NCBI RefSeq assembly: GCF_007830065.1
Contig: NZ_VLKK01000001.1
Span: forward strand, 372,001 to 436,000
Source: Sphingobium wenxiniae
Lineage (GTDB): Bacteria; Pseudomonadota; Alphaproteobacteria; Sphingomonadales; Sphingomonadaceae
Length of the DNA stretch: 64,000 bases
Direction: 5' to 3'
Position numbers and translations under genes: made by a program. This document shows, piece by piece, positions 17,996 to 26,504 of this stretch. Numbering within the stretch: position 1 is the stretch's first letter; each line of letters opens with the position of its first letter. The notes under the pieces are model-generated. The model worked only from the letters and a program-made list of their open reading frames with translations. It made no database searches and was not told where the DNA came from.

Positions 17996-18469
17996 TCAGG
18001 CCGCTTCGCGGGCCTTGTCCTTCGGCGCCTCGATCCGATCATTGGCAGCCGCGCTGCCGCTGATCTCGATCCGGCGCGGCTTCATCGCCTCGGGCACCAC
18101 CCGCTTGAGCGCGATGCTGAGCAGGCCGTTCTCGAAGCTGGCATTGCCTGCTTCGACGAAGTCGGCGAGCTGGAAGCGCCGCTCGAACGGGCGCGCGGCG
18201 ATGCCCCGGTGCAGATATTCGCCCTTGCCATCGTCCTCCGCGCGCTTGCCGGTGACGGTGAGCAGGTTCTGCTGGGCGACCACCTCGATGTCCTCGGGAC
18301 GGAAGCCGGCAACCGCCAGCGTGATGCGATAGCTGTCCTCGCCATCCTTCACGATGTCGAAGGGCGGATAGCCGTCATCTTCACGCGCGCCTGCCTCGAG
18401 CAGGTTGAACAGCCGGTCGAAACCGACCGTCGAGCGCCTGTACGGCCCAAAATCAAAATTGGTTCTCAT
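17996..18469 (-). CDS. Small heat-shock protein Hsp20 (IbpA-like)
   Basis: The 157-residue protein begins MRTNFDFGPYRRSTVGFDRL, the N-terminal signature of IbpA-class sHsps, and continues YPPFDIVKDGEDSYRITLAV, DIEVVAQQNLLTVTGKRAED and FERRFQLADFVEAGNASFEN with the GLLSIAL motif. It binds aggregating proteins under heat stress. GGAGG 8 bases before the ATG at 18469 supports the start. It is the first gene of the Hsp20-Hsp20-NDUFS4-like operon and is preceded by an RpoH-like promoter. Confidence 0.93.
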   Translation of the reverse strand: MRTNFDFGPYRRSTVGFDRLFNLLEAGAREDDGYPPFDIVKDGEDSYRITLAVAGFRPEDIEVVAQQNLLTVTGKRAEDDGKGEYLHRGIAARPFERRFQLADFVEAGNASFENGLLSIALKRVVPEAMKPRRIEISGSAAANDRIEAPKDKAREAA

Positions 18470-18578
18470 CTCCAAATCCTCCAACTGAAGCAATTTGGGC
18501 ATGAGAAGCGCCGGGAATGGAGAGCCGGCGCCCTCTATGTCCAGCCGGACCCGGAATTGGCACCCGGCGGAACAGAAT

Positions 18579-18603
18579 TAGGAAATACCGTGATGGGTTC
18601 AAG
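18579..18603 (-). promoter_or_regulatory. RpoH-like promoter of the Hsp20 operon
   Basis: Minus-strand CTTGAA (18603-18598), 15 bases, then CCTA (18582-18579) within TTTCCTAATT. It shares both boxes with the groES promoter. About 110 bases separate it from the Hsp20 ATG. Confidence 0.52.
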
Positions 18604-18838
18604 AGATTATTTTCAAATTTAAGAGGCGGCACGAAGCCATCGCCGCCGCGCCAAAGAGGGTGCCGGCAGGAAGTACAGGGACGCGGTTGTCGCAATGTCC
18701 CGGTCATTTTAGCCATAGGCTTCAGGCCGAACTTGATCGTGATTCCGAAATCCTTGGGCAAAGCCTTTTGGTGTCCCTCGAATGGAGTGTTGAGCGCGGC
18801 CTTCAACTCGATGAGGACACGCTGCTTGCTCGATCCCT

Positions 18839-19130
18839 TCATCGTGCCAAGGCGGCGTTGCCAGCCTCGCACGTCAGCTCGATAGCATCCCTCACGGCGA
18901 TATTGGGGTCAATCCCAGCGCCGCCGGACTCTTGCTGCTCGAACCACTCGTTCGCTTTGCCGAGCGCCTGCTTCCGGTTAAGGATCGTATCGCCGTTTGC
19001 GGCCGACAGATCATCCGCGGTGCCGAGAGCTTTTTTCAAACCATGGCTGGCGGGGAAAGTGATGACGCCCTTGTTTAAGGTGACAGTTGTGCGAATGCGC
19101 TCAAACCACCCACATGCGTCAAAGGGATAA
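18839..19130 (-). pseudogene. Tyrosine-recombinase (phage integrase) N-terminal remnant
   Basis: The open frame reads CGWFERIRTTVTLNKGVITF, then LGTADDLSAANGDTILNRKQ, ALGKANEWFEQQESGGAGID and VRDAIELTC, ending at a TGA at 18839-18841. The LG-ADD, NGDTIL..KQA..KA..WF and V.DAIE pattern is that of the arm-type/SAM-like N-terminal part of alphaproteobacterial integrases. No start codon was found at the left and the whole catalytic domain is missing; the stretch to 18604 has only scraps in other frames. It is probably the relic of the element that brought in the island. Confidence 0.42.
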
Positions 19131-19321
19131 ACAGGAAAGAGAACTACAGGCGTGTTGGCCCCAATCGATCAGCCATCAGCGCGACGCAGGGAATCACTGA
19201 AAAGCCGAGCAGCGCCGGCCCGCCAAGACGCATGAAGGAGCGGAAGCATACGCTCGGGCGACCGCTCAGCGCCTGATCGTGATGCCGGTCCATGGCCCCG
19301 CTCATAATCGGCAATGCAGCC

Positions 19322-19846
19322 TCAGGCGGGTTCCGGTCGATCGATGAGTCCGCTATCGAGCAGAGGCGCGGCATCGATATGCTGTGCATTCATGAGCATC
19401 GCCAAACGTTCGACGGCGGCCAGGATCATCGCCTGTTCCCATTGCGGTAGATCCGCGAAACGATGCGTGAAGGTCGTCTGCAACAGGTCCGGAGCATCGG
19501 CGAGAGCGGTTTTGCCCGCGGGCTGAGCGGAGAGAATGAACTGGCGCTTGTCCCTTTCGCTGCGCTGGCGTTGCACGAAGCCGAGTTCCTGCAATCGGTC
19601 GACGATCGCGGTGATCGTCGCCTGGCTGAACTGGAGGGCGTTGGCGATCGTTCCGGGGGTTGCCGAATCGCGGGAGTCGATTTCGCGCAGGACGAGCCAT
19701 TGCGACGGGGTGAGACCGGTCGTGCTGGCAAGGCGGCGGCTGCCGATTTCGGTGGCGCGCAGCACGCGGCGCAGGGCGCGGAGCGTCAGGGAGGCGATCT
19801 CTGAATCCATGAATGAAGTATAGAAGGTTCGGGGTTTTTTCGCCAT
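19322..19846 (-). CDS. ectR: MarR-family regulator, EctR-like
   Basis: The 174-residue protein has the MarR winged helix: ASTTGLTPSQWLVLREIDSR, TIANALQFSQATITAIVDRL, and the wing QRQRSERDKRQFILSAQPAG. It is divergent from ectABCD, the usual place of the ectoine repressor EctR, so it is inferred to control that operon; its ligand is unknown. The ATG at 19846 is chosen over 19888 because AAAGGA precedes it by 9 bases. No other target is suggested by the context. Confidence 0.75.
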   Translation of the reverse strand: MAKKPRTFYTSFMDSEIASLTLRALRRVLRATEIGSRRLASTTGLTPSQWLVLREIDSRDSATPGTIANALQFSQATITAIVDRLQELGFVQRQRSERDKRQFILSAQPAGKTALADAPDLLQTTFTHRFADLPQWEQAMILAAVERLAMLMNAQHIDAAPLLDSGLIDRPEPA

Positions 19847-19919
19847 GGAAAATCCTTTGGGAATCGAAGGAGTTTGCGCTTCATTCATTCAGTGAAAGAC
19901 TCTTTGAAAGCCGTTAAGG

Positions 19920-19953
19920 TTGAAAATCGAGTCTAAACCGTTATATACGGCGC
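19920..19953 (+). promoter_or_regulatory. Promoter and probable EctR operator of the ect operon
   Basis: TTGAAA (19920-19925), 16 bases, then TATATA (19942-19947) form a good housekeeping-type promoter. A dyad CCGT-TATAT-ACGG covers the second box, where a MarR-type repressor would bind to block transcription. It lies between ectR and ectA. Confidence 0.5.
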
Positions 19954-20095
19954 CACAGACATGACGGGGTCGGGCAGGCTCCATAGAATATACTTCGGGA
20001 GATGAATAATCATCAATTCTAAGTCCGACGCGGCGCTGGCGCCGCCACGGAAGTCCGCGTGCCCGTCGCGGCGCGCGCGGCCAGAAGAGTTTCAG

Positions 20096-20575
20096 TTGCG
20101 CCCGCCCGTGGCGACCGACGGGCCTTCGATCACCAGGCTGATCGCGCATTGCCCGCCGCTGGATGCCAATTCGGCCTATTGCAACCTGCTGCAATGCACG
20201 CATTTCGCCGAGAGCTGCATCGTTGCCGAGCATGGCGGCGAGGGCGGGATCGCCGGATGGGTTTCGGGCTATCGCCCGCCGTCCGACCCGGAGAGCTTCT
20301 TCGTCTGGCAGGTCGCCGTTTCACCGGCCGCGCGGGGACACGGGCTGGCCGGACGCATGGTCGAGGCGCTGCTGGATCGTCCGGCGGCGGCGGGCGTCAC
20401 CCACCTCATCACCACGGTGACGGAAGACAACCGCGCGTCCTGGACCCTGTTCGAGGGGCTGGCGCGGCGGTGGAACGCCCCGCTGGCCAAAAGCGCGCTG
20501 TTCGAGCGCGAAACCCATTTTGCCGGCGCCCATGCCACCGAATGGCAAGCGCGCATCGGTCCGCTGCCGCGCTGA
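20096..20575 (+). CDS. ectA: L-2,4-diaminobutyrate N-acetyltransferase EctA
   Basis: The GNAT-fold enzyme acetylates diaminobutyrate, the second step of ectoine synthesis. Visible family blocks are HCPPLDANSAYCNLLQCTHF, SGYRPPSDPESFFVWQVAVS, the acetyl-CoA loop ARGHGLAGRMVEALL, and TTVTEDNRASWTLFEGLARR. A TTG at 20096 is the only usable start in frame. The frame stays open upstream to a TGA at 20003-20005 and encodes NSKSDAALAPPRKSACPS, a plausible disordered N terminus as seen in other EctA proteins, so the real start may be the ATG at 20002 with a one-base indel. It is the first gene of ectABCD. Confidence 0.88.
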   Translation: MRPPVATDGPSITRLIAHCPPLDANSAYCNLLQCTHFAESCIVAEHGGEGGIAGWVSGYRPPSDPESFFVWQVAVSPAARGHGLAGRMVEALLDRPAAAGVTHLITTVTEDNRASWTLFEGLARRWNAPLAKSALFERETHFAGAHATEWQARIGPLPR

Positions 20576-20606
20576 CCGCACCCCATCCTCAAGGAGAATT
20601 GGCGAC

Positions 20607-21914
20607 ATGATCACCACCCTTCCGCAACCCACGAAACGCAAACCGGACACCGCCATCTATGAGCGCCTGGAATCCGCCGTGCGCAGCTATGCCCGATCGA
20701 TGCCACGGCAGTTCGCCAGGGCGGAAGGCGTCTGGATGCACGACAATCAGGGCGGCCGTTATCTGGATTTCCTGTCGGGCTGCTCCACGCTGAATTACGG
20801 TCATAACCATCCGGTCCTGAAAAGCGCGCTGATGGACTATATCGCCGGGAACGGCATCACCCATGGCCTCGACCTGCACACGGACGCCAAGGCCGATTTC
20901 CTGGCGGCGCTGGAACAGGTGATCCTCAAACCCCGGGGCCTGGACTATCGCGCGATGTTCACCGGACCCACCGGAACCAATGCGGTGGAAGCGGCGATCA
21001 AGCTGGCCCGCAAGGTGACGGGCCGGGAACTTGTGATCGCCTTCACCAACGGCTTTCATGGCATGACGCTGGGAGCGCTCGCCTGCACGGGCAATGCCGC
21101 CAAGCGCAGCGGCGCGGGCATTCCGCTCTCGCACGTCGCGCATGAACCCTTCGAGGGTTATCACGGGCCGCAGATCGATACGGCCGAATTACTCGAGCGC
21201 CGCCTTGCCGATCCGTCGAGCGGCCTGGATGCGCCGGCCGCCATCCTGGTGGAGACGGTGCAGGGCGAAGGCGGACTCAACGCCGCATCGCCGGAATGGC
21301 TGCGCGAGATCGCGGCCATCGCCAAACGCCACGGCGCGCTGATGATCGTCGATGACATCCAGGCGGGCTGCGGCCGCGCGGGCAGCTTCTTCAGCTTCGA
21401 AGGCATGGGCTTTACCCCCGACATCGTCACCATGGCGAAGTCGCTGTCCGGCATGGGCCTGCCCTTCGCGCTGGCGCTGTTCCGGCCCGAACTGGATCAG
21501 TGGTCGCCCGGCGAGCATAACGGCACCTTCCGGGGCAACAACCACGCCTTTGTCACGGCAGCCGCGGCGCTGCGCCATTTCTGGAGCGACGGACAATTCC
21601 AGCAGGACATCGCCCGCAGGAGCCGGATGCTGGAGCGGCGGCTGGATGCCATGGCGTCCGAGCATGGCCTGTCAACACGCGGCCGGGGCATGATACGCGG
21701 CATCGACATAGGTTCGGGCAAGATCGCCCAAGCCGTCACCGCCGCCTGCTTCGCGCAGGGACTGATCATCGAAACCAGCGGCGCCCATGACGAGATCGTC
21801 AAGGTGCTCGCGCCCCTCGTGATCCACGACGCCGTGCTGTCGGCGGGACTCGACATCCTTGAGGAGAGCATCCGCGCCGCGCTGCCGCTCGCCTATGGCG
21901 TGGCCGCGGAATAA
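20607..21914 (+). CDS. ectB: Diaminobutyrate-2-oxoglutarate aminotransferase EctB
   Basis: The 435-residue class III PLP aminotransferase converts aspartate semialdehyde and glutamate to 2,4-diaminobutyrate, the first committed step to ectoine. Seen are FLSGCSTLNYGHNHPVLKSA, the cofactor loop MFTGPTGTNAVEAAIKLARK, the aspartate motif LMIVDDIQAGCGRAG, and the PLP lysine in TMAKSLSGMGLP. The start is set by AAGGAG 11 bases before the ATG. It follows ectA by 31 bases. Confidence 0.95.
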   Translation: MITTLPQPTKRKPDTAIYERLESAVRSYARSMPRQFARAEGVWMHDNQGGRYLDFLSGCSTLNYGHNHPVLKSALMDYIAGNGITHGLDLHTDAKADFLAALEQVILKPRGLDYRAMFTGPTGTNAVEAAIKLARKVTGRELVIAFTNGFHGMTLGALACTGNAAKRSGAGIPLSHVAHEPFEGYHGPQIDTAELLERRLADPSSGLDAPAAILVETVQGEGGLNAASPEWLREIAAIAKRHGALMIVDDIQAGCGRAGSFFSFEGMGFTPDIVTMAKSLSGMGLPFALALFRPELDQWSPGEHNGTFRGNNHAFVTAAAALRHFWSDGQFQQDIARRSRMLERRLDAMASEHGLSTRGRGMIRGIDIGSGKIAQAVTAACFAQGLIIETSGAHDEIVKVLAPLVIHDAVLSAGLDILEESIRAALPLAYGVAAE

Positions 21915-21927
21915 GGAAAGGGATTAT

Positions 21928-22068
21928 CGGCCATTTTCCGCCATTCAATATCCGTCATCCCAGCGAAAGCCGGAATCTCATTTAGGCATGCCAGCTTTCG
22001 CTGATGGAAGAGGGAAGGCTGCAACGCCCGAAAACCACCCCCCCATTCCACGCAAGGGTTTGTAAACG
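21928..22068. repeat. Intergenic repeat with an embedded palindrome (ectB-ectC)
   Basis: The segment opens with CGGCCATTTTCCGCCATTCA and closes with CCATTCCACGCAAGGGTTTG. Both end motifs recur in the same order at 61426-61507, and the first also at 33336-33357. Inside this copy is a second element, a hairpin with perfect arms CAGCGAAAGC (21961-21970) and GCTTTCGCTG (21994-22003). So it looks like a dispersed repeat carrying a nested palindromic repeat. Confidence 0.5.
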
Positions 22069-22101
22069 CCGTAATCGCTTAAGGAAAAGGAGACACCATC
22101 A

Positions 22102-22515
22102 ATGATCGTCCGCAAACTCCAGGCGGTCCGCAAATCGGACCGCAATGTCCAGTCGAAGCAATGGGACAGCGCCCGCCTGCTGCTGAAGGACGACAATATG
22201 GGTTTTTCCTTCCACGTCACGACCATGTACGCGGGCGAGGAACTGCACATGCACTACCAGAACCATCTGGAAGCGGTGCTGGTGCTCAAGGGCACCGGCA
22301 CGATCGAGGATCTGGGCGCGGGCGTCACCCACCAACTGGCGCCCGGCGTCATGTATGCGCTCAACGCCCATGACAAGCATGTCGTGCGGCCCGTCACCGA
22401 CATATTATGCGCCTGCGTGTTCAATCCGCCGGTCACGGGCCGGGAAGTGCATGACGAAAGCGGCGCATATCCCGCCGCGGCGAACATGGTTCGCGAGGGC
22501 GAACTCACCAGTTAA
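22102..22515 (+). CDS. ectC: L-ectoine synthase EctC
   Basis: The 137-residue cupin cyclises N-acetyl-diaminobutyrate to ectoine. It shows [20 protein letters not shown], the cupin metal region [40 protein letters not shown], and [20 protein letters not shown]. Length is normal. An AAAAGGAG site lies upstream. A 187-base gap with repeat sequence separates it from ectB, but no terminator with a U tract was seen, so cotranscription is likely. Confidence 0.96.
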   Translation: MIVRKLQAVRKSDRNVQSKQWDSARLLLKDDNMGFSFHVTTMYAGEELHMHYQNHLEAVLVLKGTGTIEDLGAGVTHQLAPGVMYALNAHDKHVVRPVTDILCACVFNPPVTGREVHDESGAYPAAANMVREGELTS

Positions 22516-22537
22516 GACACAGGCAGGGGGAAGTCCC

Positions 22538-23458
22538 ATGAAAGACGTCTACCCGTCCCGCCGCGCCCTGGCGGCGGAGTTCCTGCCGCGCCTCGATCCG
22601 GTCGTCCACGGCAACTGGAGCGAAGATGCGCCGCTGAGCGCCGGACAGGCGGCGCAGTTCGACCGCGACGGCTATCTGGTGCTTGAGGACATGTTCCCGG
22701 ACGAGGAGGTTGCCTTCCTGCAAGGCGAGGCGCGCAAGCTGTTGGCCGATCCCGACGCGCTGGAGGCAGAAACCGTCATCACCGAGCCGGGCGGCCGGGA
22801 GGTGCGGTCCATCTTCGCGATCCACGCGCAAAGCCGCGCGCTGGCGCGGCTGGCCGCCGACGAGCGCCTCGCCGGAGCGGCCCGCTTCCTGCTGGGGGAT
22901 GAGGTGTACATCCACCAGTCGCGGCTCAACTACAAACCCGGTTTTCAGGGCAAGGAGTTCTATTGGCACAGCGATTTCGAGACATGGCATGTCGAGGACG
23001 GGATGCCGCGGATGCGGGCATTGTCCATGTCGGTCCTGCTGGCCGAAAATACGCCGCATAACGGACCGCTGATGCTGATCCCCGGATCGCATCGCGCCTT
23101 CCTGACCTGCGTGGGCGAAACGCCCGAGGATCATTATCGCATCTCCCTCAAGAAGCAGGAATATGGCGTGCCGGACGAGGACAGCCTGGCCGAGCTCGCG
23201 CACAGGCACGGGATCGTCGCGCCGACCGGCAAGCCGGGATCGGTCGTGATCTTCGACTGCAACGTCATGCATGGATCGAACGGCAACATCACGCCCTTCC
23301 CCCGCGCCAACGCCTTCCTGGTCTATAATGCCGTCAGCAACCGGCTGGCCGCGCCCTTCGGCGTGGAAAAGCCGCGCCCCGAGTTCATCGCCGCGCGCGG
23401 CGAGCCAAAGGCGATCCGGCCGATATCCGGCCCGCTGATGGAAGCGGCGGCGGCATGA
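22538..23458 (+). CDS. ectD: Ectoine 5-hydroxylase EctD
   Basis: The 306-residue Fe(II)/2-oxoglutarate dioxygenase converts ectoine to 5-hydroxyectoine. The signature FYWHSDFETWHVEDGMPRMR contains the iron-binding histidine and aspartate, the distal histidine is in CNVMHGSNGNITPFPRAN, and the N-terminal FDRDGYLVLEDMFP is typical. It follows ectC by 22 bases with a GGGGAAG site. Its presence shows that the cell makes hydroxyectoine, usually linked to heat and desiccation as well as salt stress. Confidence 0.95.
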   Translation: MKDVYPSRRALAAEFLPRLDPVVHGNWSEDAPLSAGQAAQFDRDGYLVLEDMFPDEEVAFLQGEARKLLADPDALEAETVITEPGGREVRSIFAIHAQSRALARLAADERLAGAARFLLGDEVYIHQSRLNYKPGFQGKEFYWHSDFETWHVEDGMPRMRALSMSVLLAENTPHNGPLMLIPGSHRAFLTCVGETPEDHYRISLKKQEYGVPDEDSLAELAHRHGIVAPTGKPGSVVIFDCNVMHGSNGNITPFPRANAFLVYNAVSNRLAAPFGVEKPRPEFIAARGEPKAIRPISGPLMEAAAA

Positions 23459-23514
23459 AGGGCGCCCATAGCGCCAGGTCGCGCAAATGACGACGTGACC
23501 CAGGGACAGACGAG

Positions 23515-24900
23515 ATGAATGCGATTGCACCCGCTGCCGCCGCGCCGGCCCCTGCCCCCCCGGCACAGGACGCCGCCTTGCGCCGCGCCATCGCCGCATC
23601 GGCCATGGGCAATGCGACCGAATGGTTCGATTATGGCATCTATGCCTATGGCGTGACCTATATTTCCGCTGCCCTGTTTCCCGGCGACACGGACGAAGCG
23701 GTGCTGTTCGCGCTGGCGACCTTTGCCATATCCTTTCTGGTGCGGCCGTTGGGCGGTCTGTTCTGGGGGCCGCTGGGCGACCGGCTGGGGCGCAAGTCGG
23801 TGCTGGCGCTCACCATATTGCTGATGTCGGCCGCGACGCTGTGCGTCGGCCTGATCCCCGACCATGCCGCCATCGGATTCTGGGCGCCGGCGCTGCTGAT
23901 CCTGCTGCGCATGGTGCAGGGCTTTTCCACCGGCGGCGAATATGGCGGAGCGGCGACCTTCATGGCCGAATATGCGCCCGACGCGCGGCGCGGCTTCCAT
24001 GGCAGCTTCCTGGAGTTCGGGACGCTGGCGGGCTTTTCGCTGGGCGCGTCGCTGATGCTGGGATTTTCGTTGCTGCTGGGAGAGGAGGCGATGCACGCAT
24101 GGGGCTGGCGTATCCCGTTCCTGATCGCCGCGCCCATGGGGCTGATCGGCATGTATCTGCGTTCGAAGATGGAAGACACACCGGTCTTCCGCGCGGCGGC
24201 CAGCCTGCATGACAACGGGCGAGCCTCGCCCGGCCTGGCCCTGCTGACTCGGCGGCACTGGCGGCCGATGCTGGTGGTCGGCGGGCTGGTCGTCGCGCTC
24301 AACGTCGTCAACTATACGTTGCTGAGCTACATGCCGACCTATCTGCAACGGCGTATCGGCCTGTCGTCCGACGAGGCGCTGATCGTCCCGATCATCGGCA
24401 TGCTGCTGATGATGGTCTTCCTGCCCTTCGCCGGCGGGTTGTCCGACAGGGTCGGGCGGCGGCCGATGTGGCGCGTGTCGCTGATCGGGCTGCTCGTCGG
24501 GGCGGCGCCGCTCTATATGCTGATGGCGACCGGACTGGCGGGCGCCATCGCCGGCTTCGTCCTGCTGGGCCTGCTCTATGTGCCGCAGCTTGCGACCATA
24601 TCGGCGACCTTTCCCGCGCTGTTCCCGACGCAGGTGCGCTTCGCGGGCTTTGCCGTCGCCTATAATGTGTCCACGTCGATCTTCGGCGGGACGGCGCCCG
24701 CGATCGGCAGCGGCCTGATCGGCCTGACGGGCAATGACCTGATGCCGGCATTCTACATGATGCTGGCATGCGCCGTGGGTCTTTTCGCGCTGCGCTTCAT
24801 GCCGGAGACGGCGGGGCGGTCCCTGTATGACGATCCCTTCGCAGCGGAGGGGCATATCGGCGGCAAGGAAGCTCCGCGCGGGAAAATCGATCCGTCCTAG
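23515..24900 (+). CDS. MFS transporter of the metabolite:H+ symporter (ProP-like) family
   Basis: The 461-residue protein has 12 predicted membrane spans and the metabolite:proton symporter signatures GNATEWFDYGIYAYG, GPLGDRLGRKSVLALT, and MVQGFSTGGEYGGAATFMAE. ProP in this family takes up proline, betaine and ectoine. Being 56 bases after ectD in the same direction, it probably moves ectoine or hydroxyectoine, either to recover leaked solute or to take it up. The substrate is inferred from position only. Confidence 0.85.
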   Translation: MNAIAPAAAAPAPAPPAQDAALRRAIAASAMGNATEWFDYGIYAYGVTYISAALFPGDTDEAVLFALATFAISFLVRPLGGLFWGPLGDRLGRKSVLALTILLMSAATLCVGLIPDHAAIGFWAPALLILLRMVQGFSTGGEYGGAATFMAEYAPDARRGFHGSFLEFGTLAGFSLGASLMLGFSLLLGEEAMHAWGWRIPFLIAAPMGLIGMYLRSKMEDTPVFRAAASLHDNGRASPGLALLTRRHWRPMLVVGGLVVALNVVNYTLLSYMPTYLQRRIGLSSDEALIVPIIGMLLMMVFLPFAGGLSDRVGRRPMWRVSLIGLLVGAAPLYMLMATGLAGAIAGFVLLGLLYVPQLATISATFPALFPTQVRFAGFAVAYNVSTSIFGGTAPAIGSGLIGLTGNDLMPAFYMMLACAVGLFALRFMPETAGRSLYDDPFAAEGHIGGKEAPRGKIDPS

Positions 24901-26504
24901 TCGCGTCCGTACACGTCGGGCCGAAACGCCACCCCATCCTTGCCCGACGCCGCGGTCAGATAGGTGAGATAGACCGGCACCGGCTGCGGCAGCGGCCTGT
25001 GTTGTTCCGGCGTGTCGGAATCGGTCGTCAGCGTCTTGCCGAAGAACCATTTGCCCAATCGCGGCGCGTCCTCCAGCCGCACGCAGCCGTTGCTGAACTG
25101 CCGCGCGGGCTTGCCGAACAGATCGCGCGAGGGCGTGTCGTGCAGATAGATGCCAAGGTCGTTGGGGAACATGAACTTCATCCGCCCCATGGAATTGCTC
25201 CGCCCCGGCAGCTCCCGCACGCGCAGCTCCTGCCGGCCCGACGCCACCGCCTGCCAGTCGATGCTGCTCTGGTTCAGCTTTTGCGGATTGGCGCTCCAGT
25301 CCGAAAGCGCCTCATAATTCATCTTCTGGAGCGAAGCGCCGTCCAGGATTTTGGGCGCGATCTTGCGCTCGACCAGATCGGGCGGCACGTTCCAATAAGG
25401 GTTGAGCGTCGCATAGCGGATCATGCCCGCCATCATCGGCGTCTGGCTTTCCTTCGCGCCGACCACCACCTTCATCGTGCCGTCGAGCTTGCCACCGCTA
25501 TAATACCAGAGCCGCGCCGAAGCCGCGTCCACCACCACATGCCGCACCCATGGCCCCGGCAGCAGCCGTGTCCGCTCCATGTTGAGCGCGAGCGCGCGCG
25601 CATAATATTTCGGCCCGCGATTGAGCGCCGTCACCGTCTGCGGCCCCGCGATGCCATCGGGCGTCAGGCCGTGATCGCCCTGGAACGCCTTGACCTTCGC
25701 GGCCAGCGCCTTGTCATATCCGCCGCCCGGCGACAGCCCCAGCCGCTCGCGCAGCGCGCCGACGCCCGGCCCCTTCGCGCCCGGCTTCAGTTTCAGCCCC
25801 GTGGGCACCGCCACATCGGGCAAATCCGCCCATGTCTTGCCATAGTCCGCGCGCGCCTTGCGCAATTGCATGTAGAAGGGGCTCATCCAGCCAGCCTTCT
25901 CCACATAGTCCTCGAACGAAGATGTCACCGCCGCCGCGCGCAATATATCCGCCGGGCCGGGATCGCGCGGCTCCACTTCCGGGTCGAGATAGCGCATCTT
26001 CACCGCCCGCGAAGGCGCCCGCATGTCCGCGACCAGCTTCGCGAAACTCTTCGACAGCGCCAGTTCCGCGCGGGCCAGCGCCTTGGGATCGCCGCTGCCG
26101 TCCGCATCCTCGATGGCGCGGCGCAGCCCCTTGGGATCGTAATTGCCGGGTTTCAGCCCATCGGCCTCCGCGCTGTCGATCAGCTTCAGCAGCGCATCCG
26201 CCTGCGGTCCGACGGCGTCCTTTTCCACCCAGACCGGCCAGAAGCCGCGCGGACCGTAGAAGTCGCGCAGCTTGCCGCCGACCTGCGCGCGGATTTCCGC
26301 CGCGACGCTCGACCGCGCGGGGGCTTCCTTCAGGGCGGCGTCCTGGGCGCGCGCCATCGGCGCGGCGCCGGCGCTCGCGATCAGGCCAAGGACGAGGATT
26401 TGAGGACAGAAAAGGGCGCGGCGGATGCGCCGCGCCCGGAAAGGTCGGGTGATCAGCCGCGTTCTCCCCGGCGGGACGGCATGGGCGGCGGAGGCGGCGG
26501 GCAA
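24897..26504 (-). CDS. L,D-transpeptidase, YcbB/LdtD-like
   Basis: The 535-residue periplasmic enzyme forms 3-3 cross-links in peptidoglycan. A signal sequence (QILVLGLIASAGAAPMARA) is followed by a helical YcbB-type region, a peptidoglycan-binding repeat VKAFQGDHGLTPDGIAGPQT, and the catalytic domain ending LHDTPSRDLFGKPARQFSNG with CVRLED, which holds the active-site cysteine. No ATG lies upstream of the signal; a TTG at 26504 with AGGGG before it is the likely start, overlapping the preceding lipoprotein gene by 52 bases. The stop overlaps the MFS gene's end by 4 bases, convergently. Confidence 0.88.
   Translation of the reverse strand: MPAASAAHAVPPGRTRLITRPFRARRIRRALFCPQILVLGLIASAGAAPMARAQDAALKEAPARSSVAAEIRAQVGGKLRDFYGPRGFWPVWVEKDAVGPQADALLKLIDSAEADGLKPGNYDPKGLRRAIEDADGSGDPKALARAELALSKSFAKLVADMRAPSRAVKMRYLDPEVEPRDPGPADILRAAAVTSSFEDYVEKAGWMSPFYMQLRKARADYGKTWADLPDVAVPTGLKLKPGAKGPGVGALRERLGLSPGGGYDKALAAKVKAFQGDHGLTPDGIAGPQTVTALNRGPKYYARALALNMERTRLLPGPWVRHVVVDAASARLWYYSGGKLDGTMKVVVGAKESQTPMMAGMIRYATLNPYWNVPPDLVERKIAPKILDGASLQKMNYEALSDWSANPQKLNQSSIDWQAVASGRQELRVRELPGRSNSMGRMKFMFPNDLGIYLHDTPSRDLFGKPARQFSNGCVRLEDAPRLGKWFFGKTLTTDSDTPEQHRPLPQPVPVYLTYLTAASGKDGVAFRPDVYGRD

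Noticed and set aside
19144..19389. 81-residue minus-strand frame after the MarR gene
   Set aside because: Half of it overlaps the MarR gene in another frame, and no ribosome binding site, start or family could be supported.
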